Source: Macrotis lagotis (taxonomy: Eukaryota; Chordata; Mammalia; Peramelemorphia; Peramelidae). Taken from it: 64,000 nucleotides of DNA. This document shows, piece by piece, positions 1 to 11,090 of this stretch (the stretch's first letter is position 1; every line of letters begins with the position of its first letter). The stretch covers positions 123,303,887 to 123,367,886 of the forward strand of contig NC_133664.1 in NCBI RefSeq assembly GCF_037893015.1, read 5' to 3'. Below the pieces are notes generated by a model, which saw nothing but the letters and a program-made list of their open reading frames with translations, was not told the origin of the DNA and made no database searches. Position numbers and translations under genes: made by a program.

Positions 1-345
1 AATTCTTTCTCTGGGAATGGATAGCATTTTTCATCATAATTTCTTAAGAGTCTTGGATCTTTGTACTGCTGAGAATAGCTAAGTCATTCATAGCTGATCA
101 TTTTACAATGTTACTGTTACCTTGTATCACATGTAAGTCTTTCTTGGTTTTTCTGAGAGCATCCACATAGCCATTTCTTATAGTAAAATAGCATTCCATT
201 ATAATCACATACCACACAAATTTGTTCGGCTCTTCTCTAATAGGGTATCTCCTTAATTTCCAATTCCTTGCCACCAGAAAATAGATTATATAAATATTTT
301 TTCCATAAAAGTCCTTTTCTTTTTTTTAAAAAAATCTCTTTTGAA
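1..345 (-). mobile_element. L1 3'-end fragment
   Basis: Read on the minus strand, this matches the C-terminal ORF2/3' region of marsupial L1 elements. It has the recognisable order of a block around 'atagcattccattataat', a block for the Trp/His-Tyr-Thr-Met-Glu-Tyr-Tyr region, and the 'ccaattccttgccacc' stretch. The same block order recurs at 9.7-10.2, 10.6-11.1 and 29.8-30.2 kb in this window. It is cut by the window edge, diverged and non-coding. Confidence 0.7.
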
Positions 346-3300
346 AGGGCTATATACAATAAGAATTGTCCTTCCACTGAATGCTTTCTCTGGGGCTTTT
401 ACTGGAGCACAGAAATGAGCCTAGATTCCCAAAGATGACACCAACAGAGCATTGATTCTGGCAGGCCTGTCCAAGCTAGAACTTAAAATAAAAGTTTTAA
501 GTATGGGCCCAATGACCATATGTCATCAGAGTGTCACTCTCAGTGACATTTATGTCAGTGCCTCTTATTATGATCTCCTTTGGTCATAAGATAATGAGTA
601 TTTTGGCTATTTCATCTCAACTCTTAAGGTCTATCTTTTAGAGTTAAAGTGGATAGGGATGAAAGGTCCAAGTTCAAATAAAACCTCAGACCTTTACCAG
701 TTGCATGTCTCTGGACAAGTCATTTAACCTCTGTCTGCCTTTGTTTCATCAACTGTAAAATGGATATAACAATATTACCTACCCCACAGGGATGTAGTGA
801 GGATCAAATCAGATAAAACTAGTGAAGCAATTAGTACCATCTCTGGCACATAGTAGGTATTCAGCAAATACTTATCCTTTTTTTCTTTCTACCAAAAGAA
901 TTCCAAAACAATGTGGTATTGTAATCTGTGTTGTATGTTGGGAGTATAAATACAGACTAAATCTTGACATATTGAATTATGATTCTAACCTGTCTTTTAT
1001 TCCAAGCCAAATGAGTGATAAAGTAAAGAGAAAAGGATTCCTGGGAAGGTTTAGAAGCTCTTTGAGGTCAGGAACTGTCTTCTGCTTCTTTTTATATCTT
1101 TTTTTTTGGTGCTTAGCAAAATGCTTAATAATGATTATTTGATGATTCATTGAGAGACCTAATGAACTATTTAGTCATTTTCAAGAGCTGAAGCCCTTTC
1201 TCTTACTTTTGGTCCCACATTTTATCCTCAAGGATACTATACTTCAAGAATCTTTCTTCTCTTCCCCACCCAAGCCCAACAACTTTGTCTCTCATCCTCT
1301 GTTCCCTCTTTTATTCAATCTTTCTCTTCAGGGTTGGGGGGCATAGGGAGCAGTATTTTGTTTGGGAGATATGTTTCATATCACTTCAACATGTTGGTTG
1401 ATTCTGGGGACATCACTTAGTTGCTCAGAAGTTCAGTCCAAGTTGACAAGCATTTATTAAGCTCTTACAAACAGAATACAAAGCAAAATATAAGCAGAAA
1501 AAAGGCAACCCTTGCCCTCAAGGAGCTTACATCTTAATAGAGAAAATAATATAAAAAGGAGAAGAAAAGCAGGATGGGGGTATGGGAGAGTAAGTCTGGA
1601 GTTTATGAATGGAGTCTACAGAGCAATGAAGACATTATTGGTCCAATTATTTTCCTTGTTAATTTAGATTCTGGGAAGAGTCATTTAATGAAATAAAGGG
1701 ACCCCAGGAACATAGAGTACTTCCAGGGTGAAGAGAAGTTCCAAGGTGAGGAAGTTTGGTGGTATGGTAGAGAAAGTCTGAACAGTCTTCAGATGTAAAA
1801 TGGAGTTAATGCTCAAATTCATATAACAATTTAAGGATTACTAACTGCTTCTTTACAATAACTCTTTAAGGCAGGTGGTGCAAACATAATTATCTATATT
1901 TTACATATAAGGGAACTGAAACTTAGAGAATAGAAACATTTGGTTCAGGACAGGACAGTCAACATTCTTCTGATAGCTAATATACTGATAGCCTACCATG
2001 GTTCACTGGTTCTGAGCTAAATGGTGGTTGCTGTTATATTTGGGAGAAATTCTCTGCTCAAATATCAACATAGAACCCCAAGATGAAATGACATTTTAAT
2101 GGGTGTGTTCTGGAGCCCTACAGATGGAGAACCTGTTCCAGCAATGATGCTGGAAAAAAGATTTTTTAACCAGTTTTGAAATCCTGTTGACAAGTTTAAC
2201 TTCTTGATAAAGTGAAAATTTCTTGCCTTGTTTACCTGACACTCTGTTGGCACCAAATGGGCAATCAATTAATGTTTAACAGTCATTTCATAATGTCCTG
2301 GAACTACGCTCTAAAGACTTGGTCTTTAAAAGCCGTGTAGAGGAGGGAAGCTAATCTTAACAATGAGATCTGGTAGTTGGTCAAAGGGAAATCACATGAC
2401 CTAGTGAATATAATTATATGTTTCTAGATATAGCAGTAATTGGGGGAAGAAGACAAGTAACAAGGGTTTCTTGGGGAGCTACAAAAGAAGAATAATGAAG
2501 AAATTCTTGGGCAAGGCAGCAGCCAGAGCTAAGAGTAACATGGGGCAGAATTGTTATGTCAGGGAGCAAATAGACTTTGCCCTTCATTGCTATGTGTTAT
2601 GTGGACTGTGAAGATCCAGAGAGCAAGATCAACCCTCTGGCAACTTAATTACTTTCCCCTTGTTCTGGATAATAATTCCTACTCAGTATAATAGTGTATA
2701 TCATAAATGACATAGGGAGCTGAGACCTTGAGGCTCTAGTAATACCATATTTCCCCCCTTTTCTGGAGTGAAATCTGGACTCAGGTAGTTCTCAATAAGT
2801 CTGAAGCACTGCATGAGTAGGTCCCAGGCTAGAGGATACTTTAGAGAAGGGAAGAGAATTATTTTGATGACTGATGGGAATGGGTGTATATCATTCATAT
2901 TTTCTGGTCAGATTAAATAAAGTTTGCTTTATATTTATTGCCTACTTAGTGTGGGTGTTTCTGTGGGAACTGAGGGTCTTCTCTTACCCTACTCCCACTT
3001 TTATTGGTGAAGATCTAGGCACAGATTCTAATATTCTCAGGGGAAATTTTGAGTTAGGGTATGAACCAATAAATATCAGAATCTGAGAAATCAGTACCCT
3101 GAAATTCAACTCAGTTGCTTTATTTTCTATGTTATTCAGAGGCTCATGGGAAGTCAAACTAACTTTTAACTGTAGTTTATCAACTTCATGCTGATCAGTA
3201 AATCTTTTGGGGAAAAAACAAAAACAAACCTCTATTCACTAAGGCAATTTATTAGCTTTTTAGGACAAATACAGTTGTCTTCACTGAGATTAACAAAAAA

Positions 3301-3850
3301 CATATATACAATGAGTTGTCAACTTGGTTAATGTACATTTTGGGGGCATAATAGATATTGTCATGATTTATTTGAGTTTTGAGCATTTTTGTGAAAAAAT
3401 AATCTATTTTCCACTTTAGGAAAATTGTATCTGTCATTGATAATTACTTTACCTTCTGTTAAATTTAAAAAAAAATTTCTCTCTGAAATCCTATTGGTAT
3501 CTTAGGCACATCTCTTCTTTCATTCAAACATCAATTTCTTTCAAGTCCATAAATATTTATTAAGCAGCTAGTATGAATTATTCTGAGTCCTATGCCAAAC
3601 ACTATGTTAGAAAGTTTAAATATTTTTCCTGTTTTCATGGAGCTTATGGTCTATGGAGGGACTATGATATATATGGGAAAGGATGTTCTAGTACTAACAC
3701 ACAGGCAGATCATATTTACAGTATGATCATTTACACCTTAGAAATCAGCACTACTGCAAATCGGGGTTTCATTTGCTATTTTATTCATTGTTTAGACTTA
3801 AGAAAAGATGAAGAAACTAATAACAATGTAGGTTAAATTTAAAAGTGTAT
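346..3850. other. Intergenic stretch with old SINE/L2 fossils
   Basis: I see no exon here. About 670-880 is a MIR/THER-like CORE-SINE on the + strand, containing a short 'aactgtaaaatgg' core and a 'cacatagtaggtattca' tail. About 1440-1640 and 3545-3680 look like L2-type 3' ends ('catttattaagctcttac', 'aaatatttattaagcagc'). The short reading frames here carry no recognisable domain. Confidence 0.5.
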
Positions 3851-3857
3851 AGGGAAA

Positions 3858-4049
3858 AGAATTGTGGGAAGATGGTAGGATTAGGCAAGAAGTTTTACCT
3901 GACTCTGCAGAATTTTCCCCCAAATAATTAAAAGTATCATAAGGTGAACTTTAGAGCAACAGAAAAATTAACATGAGGATAAGGAAGTCATCCAACCTAA
4001 GACAATTTGGGAGAATGCAGACAGCAAGAACTACAGCAAACTTACCTTT
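3858..4049 (+). mobile_element. L1/HAL1-type 5' UTR fragment, outer element of the nest
   Basis: The segment opens with 'gggaagatggtaggattagg', the usual start of marsupial L1 5' UTRs. It contains the expected later blocks (about 3950 'agagcaacagaaaaat', about 4000 'gacaatttgggagaatg'). It stops exactly at a target-site duplication (4035-4049) and resumes at about 6728, because a minus-strand HAL1-like element landed in it. It is probably the 5' part of the element whose later parts lie at 8.33-9.2 and 11.09-11.5 kb (inference). Confidence 0.5.
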
Positions 4050-4533
4050 TCCCCTTTTCCCTTCCCTTCCTTCTGTTAGTCCCTCTTTTTTTCTCCCCTT
4101 CCCTGTCTCCCCTTTTCCCCTTTTAGTACTTGAAAGGTAAGTTGTTTTTGAAGTTAACTGAGTGTGTGTAAATTAAGTTTAAGCCAAGTCTTGATGAGAG
4201 GAAGATTCAGGTGTTTCTCATCTCCTCCCTTCTTCCCCTCTATTACCATAGGTCTTTTGTACCCCTTAATATAATGAGATTTTCCCCATTCAATCTTCTC
4301 CCTCCTCCCATCTCCTTCCTGTCCCCCTTTTTAAGGAGGAAGTGTTTTTAAATCATTCTATCTGAGTCATAGGAAATCCTGAGTATCTATCACTTCAGGT
4401 TAAGTATATTCTTTCTAATATAGTTACAATTCTTGAGAGTTATTAGAGTCTCTCTCTCTCCCAAGTAGGAATATAGCCAGTTTCATCTTATTGGATAGCA
4501 GGTCCCCCCCCCCTTTAACCTTTTCATATGTCT

Positions 4534-4683
4534 ATTTTTTTTTTTAGGTTTTTACAGGGCAATGGGGTTAAGTGGCTTGCCCAAGGCCACAAGCTAGGTA
4601 ATTATTAAGTGTCTGTGGATTTGAACACAGGTACTCCTGACTCCAAGGCTGGTGCTTTATCCACTATGCCACCTAGCTGCCCC
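4534..4683 (-). mobile_element. WSINE1-like SINE
   Basis: Complete tRNA-derived CORE-SINE on the minus strand, with T-rich tail at the left and the head (gcagctaggtggc complement) at the right. It is flanked by tcatatgtct (4524-4533) and tcatgtgtct (4684-4693), a 10-bp target-site duplication with one mismatch. It lies in the 3' part of the HAL1-like element and is therefore younger than it. Confidence 0.9.
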
Positions 4684-4925
4684 TCATGTGTCTCTTGAAC
4701 CTCCTGTTTAATGTACAAAATTTCTATTTAGCTCTGGTTTTTTCATCAGGAATTGTTGGAAGTCTTCCATTTCATTAAATGTTCATCTTTTCCCCTGAAA
4801 GAGAAGACTCAGCTTTGCCAGATAGTAGATTCTTGGCTGCATTTCAAGCTCCCTCGTTCTTTGGAATATCTCATTCCAGGCCCTCCGATCCCTTAATGTT
4901 GATGCAGCCAGGTCCTGCATAATCC

Positions 4926-5189
4926 TTACTGTGGCTCCTTGGTATCTAAATTGTTTCTTTCTGGCTGCTTGCAGGATTTTCTCTTTTGTATCTGATAGTT
5001 CTGGAATTTGGCAACAACATTCCTTGGTATTTTCATTTTAGGATCTCTTTCCAAAGGGCAGTGATATATTCCTTCAATAGCTATTTTGCCCTCTAGTTCC
5101 ATGATATCAGGGCAATTTTCCATCATTAAATCCTGTAATATTAAGTCCAGGATTTTTTTCTCTTCAGTGTTTTCAGGTTGTCCCTCCAA
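4926..5189 (-). pseudogene. L1-type ORF1 C-terminal domain remnant
   Basis: An 87-codon frame resembles the C-terminal half of L1 ORF1p, the RNA-binding chaperone. It contains EGIYHCPLERDPK and PRNVVAKFQNYQIQK, which fit the RRM/CTD region. The frame shifts right after this motif: the continuing ORF1 similarity (a DLAAS-type block near 4900-4920) lies in another frame. The upstream coiled coil is separated by a SINE. It belongs to the HAL1-like element at 4050-6712 and has no host function that I can see. Confidence 0.7.
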
Positions 5190-5342
5190 AATCTATTCTC
5201 GAGGTCAGTGGTTTTGCTGATGAGGTATTTTACATTTTCTTCTATTTTTTCTATTTTTTGGTTTTGTTTAAAAGAATCTTGTTGTCTCACAAAGTCATTA
5301 GTTTCCACAGACTCCATTCTTTTTTTTTTAGAGAAGAGTTTT

Positions 5343-5486
5343 TTTTTTTAGGTTTTTGCAAGGCAATGGGGTTAAAGTGGCTTGCTCAAGGCCACACAGG
5401 TAATTATTAAGTGTCTGAGGCCAGATTTGAACTCAGGTACACTGCCAGGACCAGTGCTCTATCCACTGTGCAACCTAGCTGCCCCT
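5343..5486 (-). mobile_element. WSINE1-like SINE
   Basis: Minus-strand copy with tail at the left, flanked by a perfect 10-bp target-site duplication gaagagtttt at 5333-5342 and 5487-5496. It splits the HAL1-like ORF1 between the C-terminal domain and the coiled coil. Small internal changes ('acactgccaggaccag') show some age. Confidence 0.9.
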
Positions 5487-5499
5487 GAAGAGTTTTCTT

Positions 5500-5682
5500 C
5501 ACTTACCTTTTGTAACTCCTTTTCCAATTGGTCAATTCTATTTTTGAAAGAGCTTTCTATTTGCCCAATTGAGGATCTGAGAGAATTATTCTCATTTTGT
5601 GTTTGTCCAATTGTATTTTCCAGTGATTTGTTTCCTTGTTGCAAGGTGTTAATCTTCTTTTGGGTTTCTTTTCCCAAATTTT
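5500..5682 (-). pseudogene. L1-type ORF1 coiled-coil remnant
   Basis: The minus strand encodes a heptad-like, Lys/Glu/Gln/Asn-rich segment (for example NRIDQLEKELQKVSEE), typical of the coiled coil through which L1 ORF1p trimerises. It is bounded by two SINE insertions, and the frame reads into SINE sequence on both sides. It is part of the HAL1-like element. Confidence 0.65.
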
Positions 5683-5696
5683 CCAATTGATTTTTT

Positions 5697-5838
5697 TTTT
5701 TTGGCAAGGCAGTGGGGTTAAGTGGCTCGCCCAGGGCCACACAGCTAGGTAATTATTAAGTGTCTGAGGCCAGATTTGAACTCAGGTACTCTTGACTCCA
5801 GGGCTGGTGCTCTATCCACTGTGCCACCTAGGCGCCCC
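5697..5838 (-). mobile_element. WSINE1-like SINE
   Basis: Third SINE inside the HAL1-like element, minus strand. It is flanked by a perfect 14-bp target-site duplication ccaattgatttttt at 5683-5696 and 5839-5852; the left copy merges into the SINE poly-T tail. Head and tail are both intact. Confidence 0.92.
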
Positions 5839-6727
5839 CCAATTGATTTTTTAATTCCTTCCTTATTTCTTCAAGGAAGTCTTTCTGTGCTGAATACCAG
5901 ATCATATTCTCCTCAGAGGCTCTAGGTTTCTCTAGTTAGGGTCTTTTCCTTCCAAGAATTTTTCTATGGACCCTCCTTTCTGCTGGTCTTTCTTCATTTT
6001 ACTAAGACCTTGAGCTGGGGAGGGGCTGGTTCACAGAGATTTGGTGTTGGGATCCCTAGAGGCTTTACTCACTGAGAGTAATATCTCTAGCTGGCCAGTA
6101 GGGAGTGCTGATTTCTTTTTCTGGAGTGTCTGTGACCTTGATTGAGGCCCTCTCCCTTGGCCTGGAGGGATTGATTGAAGCTGTTGAATACTTTTGTCTT
6201 TGATCAATAGTGAGCTATACCCTGGGGTGAAGTGATCACTCTCCCAGTTGCCAGCTGAGGTAGTTCTGCTGCTCTGCCTTAGTCTGGGGCAGAGGTAGTC
6301 TGTAATTGGTGTTTATTCTGGGTAGAAGCTTCAGCTGAAATGGAGGTGTGGACTCTAAGTTCCTCCTGATCAGAGGAGCCCAGGGATGATGTCTGCAGCT
6401 CTCCTGCACTGGAACTTTCCCTCTAGCCTTGCTGGCAAGCTGGAGAGGGTCAGTGCCAACACCAATGCCTCTACTCCCTAGTTGACCCAAGCCCCAACCA
6501 GTGCTCCTGGCAGAGTTCACCCTCTGTGCTCAGACTCACTCAATGTTGCAGAAGACAAGTCCTGAGGTAGATGTTCTTTCTCCTGCCTTTTCTTTCTGGG
6601 TTTTGTTGATTGGATTTCTGTTAAGAGGTTTGTTTCATATCATATATGGGGAAAGATCAGGAGATTTTAGAGCTGTGCCTGTCTTCTCACTGCCATCTTG
6701 GCCAGAAGTCCTAGCAGCCTTACCTTT

Positions 6728-6962
6728 GGGAACTTTCATTGATCAGGAAAAGAAAATGCATGGGGGAGAGGTGGGCCTTGTAGTAAATAGGGTCCAGGCA
6801 CACTGATTGGACATAGCCTGTTACCCTGGCTGTGGGTGAGGAGGATTGAGGATTTGCCTCTGAGTGTAAGTAGCAGATGGGAGAGGTCCTTCTAGTTGTG
6901 GTCAGTCTCAGGAGATCAGTGTCCCAGTTTTGATTCCAGGGCAAAGTGCCAAGTTGACTCCT
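6728..6962 (+). mobile_element. Outer L1/HAL1 5' UTR, continued
   Basis: This GC-richer stretch follows the right target-site duplication of the HAL1-like insertion and should be the continuation of the 5' UTR begun at 3858. I infer this from position rather than from a strong match. It ends where the A-rich (here T-rich) tail of a minus-strand LINE begins. Confidence 0.4.
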
Positions 6963-8330
6963 GTTGGTTGCTTCTTGTCTTTCTTTATTGAAGACCAAAA
7001 TGACATCATTTTGTTAGAGACAAATTACAGTGTGTCCAGCCCTGGCTGATGAGACCAGTATGAGGACAGAATGCTGTAACATAGGTCAGACACAAACAAT
7101 TCATGTGAACAACTGGGGTGTTTACTCTAAACATACATATCCCACATTTCCTTTGAACTGCTTCAATTCTGCCTTCCTCATAGAGTGTAACACCCTTTGT
7201 GATGAGGCATGCCATGCAGGAAAGTCCTGTGCCATTGTCTCTTAGGCTACACAATCAATTCTAAAGTTCTTAAGAGAGAACTTCAATTATCCTGGTATCA
7301 CTTCTTCTGACCCCTTCATGAACACTTGCCCTATGTGAATTTTCCATAAATTAGTCTTTTTGGCAAGCATTCATCCAGCATTCTAACAATGTTGTCAACC
7401 TCTCGTAGTTGTGCTCTCTGTAGTAATGTCTGAATGCCTGGCAGTTTAATTTGAGAAAGGACCTCAGTGTCTGGTATCTTCTCCTGCTGGGTAATCTTCA
7501 GAATCTTCCTAAGACAATTTACATTGCAGTGATTCAGTTTCCTGGCATGGTGTTGATAGACTGTCTAGGTTTTACAAGCATTCAGCAATAAGGTCAACAG
7601 GGTGGCTCTGTAGACCTAAATACCTCTTCTCTTCTACACTCTCTTTTGGAGCCTCCCAAATACTGAGTTAGCTCTGGCAATTCATGTGTCAGTCTTACCT
7701 CCGGAAAGGACACTGCTAAGGTAAGTGAAGGTGTTTAATAATATGACTGAATACACCATGTTAAAAAGCATGGAAGCAGGGACACAGCTATTTCCACTGG
7801 TGACTGGAAAATCTTGAGAGCATTGTCTACTATCCAGAACTTGTGAAAGTATGGAACTGATATACAATACTGATGAATTTCTCTTGGCAACCAAATTTGG
7901 ACTTAAGTTTCCATAAACCATCATGACTGACAGTATCATAAGCCTTGGTCAGGTCTACAGATGTTATATATAGACCTCTGTTCCACACCTAGCATTTTTC
8001 CTGGAGTCGTCTGGCAGCAAATACCATATCAATTGTTCCTCAACACTTTATAAAGCCAGACTAATTCTCAGGGAGGAGGTTATCTTCCAGGTGAAGGATC
8101 AGCCTATTGAGGAGGACTCAAGAATCTTACTAACAATGACTAAAAGAGAAATACCCTTTGATGTCACAGGAAATTCTGTTTCCTTTACCTTTATAGAAAT
8201 GAACAATGGAAGCATCCTTGAATTCCTGGGGGATAACCTATTCATGTCATATAATCTAGAAAATGTCTCTTGTAGTCACCTGATGGACCACAGGGAGCAA
8301 GAACATTTGAGTAAGAACATTTGAGGTGGT
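6963..8330 (-). mobile_element. Degenerate non-L1 LINE, reverse transcriptase to 3' tail
   Basis: Reading the minus strand from 8.3 kb down there are four parts. About 8200-8225 has a QEFKDASIV-type block. About 7905-7965 has a VDLTKAYDTVSHDGLW block, the palm-domain motif around the first catalytic Asp. A 'PVTSGNSCVPASMLF' block follows at about 7780-7840. Later, about 7340-7400, there is a 'VRMLDECLPKRLIYG' block near the C-terminus. These motifs belong to an APE-type non-LTR reverse transcriptase that is clearly not L1. I do not assign the clade. Stops, frameshifts and deletions, including the second catalytic Asp pair, make it inactive. The tail (minus strand, about 7010-6975, 'atgtcattttggtcttc') is shared with the composite SINE at 36670-36959. 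Confidence 0.7.
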
Positions 8331-9200
8331 TGCATTACTGGGGTCCCTGGTTATGGCTCAAGATTAAAGAGTATTTGAGGATATTCATAAACCAAGACAT
8401 GAGTCAGAGAAGCAGTGACCATTCCTGGCCTTGGATTATTGGAAGAAGCAAAATAATCAATCTTCTCCAATAGAATTTAGAAAGCAAAATGAAAAATCTG
8501 AAACTTGCAATATTATTTTTCATACCGAAGTTGTAGAGCCTGATGCTAACATAGAGTTAACGGTTCAGAAATTGGTCATTTACAAAAAAGAAAAGAAAAG
8601 AATGAACAACAGTGAAAGAACATAAATAGCTACCATGGTGATAGAGAAGATCAGGATTAAAACTTGGAAGAAAACAATGAAGTCAAAATATCTACTTATA
8701 AAGAACTTTAAAAATCAGAGAGGTTCAGAGAAAAAACCCAAGAGTAATGCAAGAAAATCAAGACAATTATTAAAAGACAACCATTGGAAAATTGTCTATT
8801 ATTATACTGCAAAAAATAATTAAAGAAAATTACCCTGAGAATTAGAGGGTAAAATAGAAATTAAAAAAAATACTCCAACCACTAATCACCAGCTGAAAGA
8901 GATCCTCAAATTATAATTCACACTAACTTTATGCCCACATTTCAAAGCTTTCAGATTAAGGAGAAAATATTACAAGCAACTAGAGAGAAACAATTAAATA
9001 TTGTGGAGTAAAAGTCAGCATAGCATAAAAGTTAGCGGCTTCTATAACAAAAAAACTAAAGGGCATGGAATATGATATTCTAAAAAGCAAAGAAGACATT
9101 TACAGCCAAGAATAACCTATCCAGCAGAGCTGAGTGTAATTCTGCAAGGGAAAAATAGATATTTAATGAATTAAAGGATTCACGGGTATTCATTTTGAAA
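8331..9200 (+). mobile_element. L1/HAL1-type ORF1 region, outer element
   Basis: Plus-strand A-rich sequence. About 8440-8640 has open coding-like frames. About 8970-9160 corresponds to the C-terminal ORF1 block (caagcaactagagagaaaca, then gttagcggcttctataac), equivalent to the ORF1 end seen in the minus HAL1-like copy. Several stops are present. It breaks off near 9200, where T-rich minus-strand L1 3' UTR starts, and continues near 11090. Confidence 0.6.
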
Positions 9201-10340
9201 GTTTTGTTTTTATTTATATATATTATTTTTTCTAATTACATGTGAAGATAATTTTAAACATTCATTTTCTGTAAGATTTTGAGTTCTACATTTTTCTGCT
9301 TCCTTCCCAGCATCACAGGAAGTAACCTGATATAAGTTATATAGGTTCAATCATGTTATTCATATTTTCTTATTAGTTGTATTGTGAAAGAAGAATCAGG
9401 GCAAAAGGGGAAAAACCATGAGAAAGAAAAAAACATTAAAAAAGTTTTTAAAAAGTGGCAAACAGTCAAGTTAGCATTGTACACACATATTTTGGATAAA
9501 CATGCTTACAAATTAGTCATTTTCAGTATGAGGAATTAGGATTAAGGGAGAGATACATATGAAATAATTTTTATAATGTGTTCATCAGATTCTTAAGGGT
9601 TGGTTTTTCTTTCCTTTTTCTTGGTTTTATTTTATTTTGTTTTTCCTTCCTCTGGATGGGGATAACATTGTCCATAGTTGGTCTAATATAGTTTTACTAG
9701 CTCTCTGAACTGCTGAAAGGAGCTGCTTCCATTAAGGTTGATCATCTCAAAATGTTGTTGTTAATGAATACATTGTCCTCTTGGTTCTGCTTCCTTTGCT
9801 CAGCATCAGATCCTTTAAGTCATTCCATGAATCTCTAGAGTCCGACCATTTATGGTTTCTTAAAGAACAATAATATTCCATAGTATTCATGTACCATAAC
9901 TTGTTTAGTCATTCCCCAGTTGATGGGCATCCCCTCAGGTTCTAATTATTTGCCTCCAAAAAAGAGCTGATACAAATATTTTGGAACATGTAGGACTTTT
10001 CCCATTTTAAAAAATTTCTTCTGTATATAGACCTATAATTGGAATTGCATAGTTCCATATTGCTCTTCATAATGGCTGGATCTGTTCACGACTCCACCAG
10101 CAATGCATCAATGTCCCAATCCCTCCACAACCTCTCCAACATTGATCATTTTCCCTTTTTTCTCATCTTGGTCAATCTGATAGATGTGAGGTGATACCTC
10201 ATTCTTGTTTTAATTTGCATTTTTCCAATCAATAATGATTTGGAACATTTTTTTCATATGATTATATATAGCTTTAATATTTTCATTTGAAAACTGTCTA
10301 TTCATATCCTTTGACCACTTATTATGTTCCATTTTTAAAA
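9201..10340 (-). mobile_element. L1 3' end (3' UTR plus ORF2 C-terminal region)
   Basis: T-rich left edge, then minus-strand L1 3' UTR. From about 9650 to 10330 comes the reverse complement of the ORF2 C-terminal region: 'tattccatagtattcatgta', 'attccccagttgatgggcat', and 'gatagatgtgaggtgatacc', which is the equivalent of the human 'gtgtgagatggtatctc' block. It is 5'-truncated and non-coding, and interrupts the plus-strand L1/HAL1 element. Confidence 0.75.
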
Positions 10341-10575
10341 CATTCTTTCCCCCCTTTTTCATGTTTCCCCCCCTTCTAATTCTTCTTTCACAACATGACT
10401 AATATGGAAATATATTAAAAATGATTGGACACATACAACTTTTACCAAATTGTTCATTGCCATAGGGAGGGAGTAAGGAAGGGAGGGTCATAGAAAAATG
10501 AGGAACTCATAAACTTTTAAATAGATGAATGCTGAAATTTACTTTTGCATTTAATTGGAAAAAAATAATGAAGAA
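10341..10575 (+). mobile_element. L1 3' UTR fragment
   Basis: Plus-strand 3' UTR of an L1: 'catgactaatatggaaatat', then a G-rich 'gggagggagtaaggaaggg' block, then 'tttaattggaaaaaaataat' running into an A-rich end. It lies head-to-tail between two minus-strand L1 3' ends, so it is a separate insertion or a rearrangement product. No clean target-site duplication was found. Confidence 0.6.
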
Positions 10576-11090
10576 AAACAAAAAGAAAATTGTATGCTTT
10601 GGTCTGCATTCAGAGTCCATAGATATTCTTCTGAATGTGGGTGGCATTTCCCATCACAAGTCTTTTAGAATTGTCTTTGATCATTGTATGGCTGAGATCA
10701 TGGTTGATCATCACAAAATGTTGCTGTCAATGTATACAATGGTCTTCTAGTTCTGCTCAATTCACTCAGCATCAGCTCATGTAAGTCTTTCCAGGTTCTT
10801 CTGAAATCCACTTGCTCATAATTTCTTACAGAACAATAGTATTCCATTACACTCATATACCACAATTTATTCAGTCATTCCTCAATTATGGGTATCCCCT
10901 CACTATCCAATTCTTTGTCACTACAAAGAATTGTACATGGGTTCTTCTCTTTTTTATGACCTCTTTGGATACAGACCTAGCAGTTGTATTGCTGGATCAA
11001 AAGAGTATGCACAGTTTTATTGCCTTTTGGGTATAGTTCCAAATGGCTCTCCATAATGGGTGGATTAGTTTACAATTCCAACAATAGTAT
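10576..11090 (-). mobile_element. Second minus-strand L1 3' end
   Basis: It repeats the same consensus region as 9201-10340 ('aacaatagtattccattaca', 'cagtcattcctcaattatgg') and so is an independent insertion of a related subfamily. It ends at about 11090, where the plus-strand L1/HAL1-type element resumes. Confidence 0.7.

Larger units (their letters stand above)
4050..6712 (-). mobile_element. HAL1-like (half-L1) retrotransposon, nearly full length, with three SINEs inside
   Basis: The 5' end is at the right: reverse-complemented 6670-6712 reads a 'ccaagatggcagtgagaag' L1-type 5' UTR start. About 5890-4930 holds ORF1: a coiled-coil stretch (Leu/Lys/Glu/Gln-rich, about 5500-5700) and the C-terminal domain (about 4880-5190, with PRNVVAKFQNYQ). 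After ORF1 come only about 700 bases of purine-rich (minus strand) 3' region, with no endonuclease or reverse transcriptase, which is the HAL1 layout. The element is flanked by an imperfect 15-bp direct repeat: agcaaacttaccttt at 4035-4049 and agcagccttaccttt at 6713-6727. ORF1 has frameshifts and SINE insertions and is dead. Removing the SINEs leaves about 2.2 kb. The family name is from memory. Confidence 0.7.
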
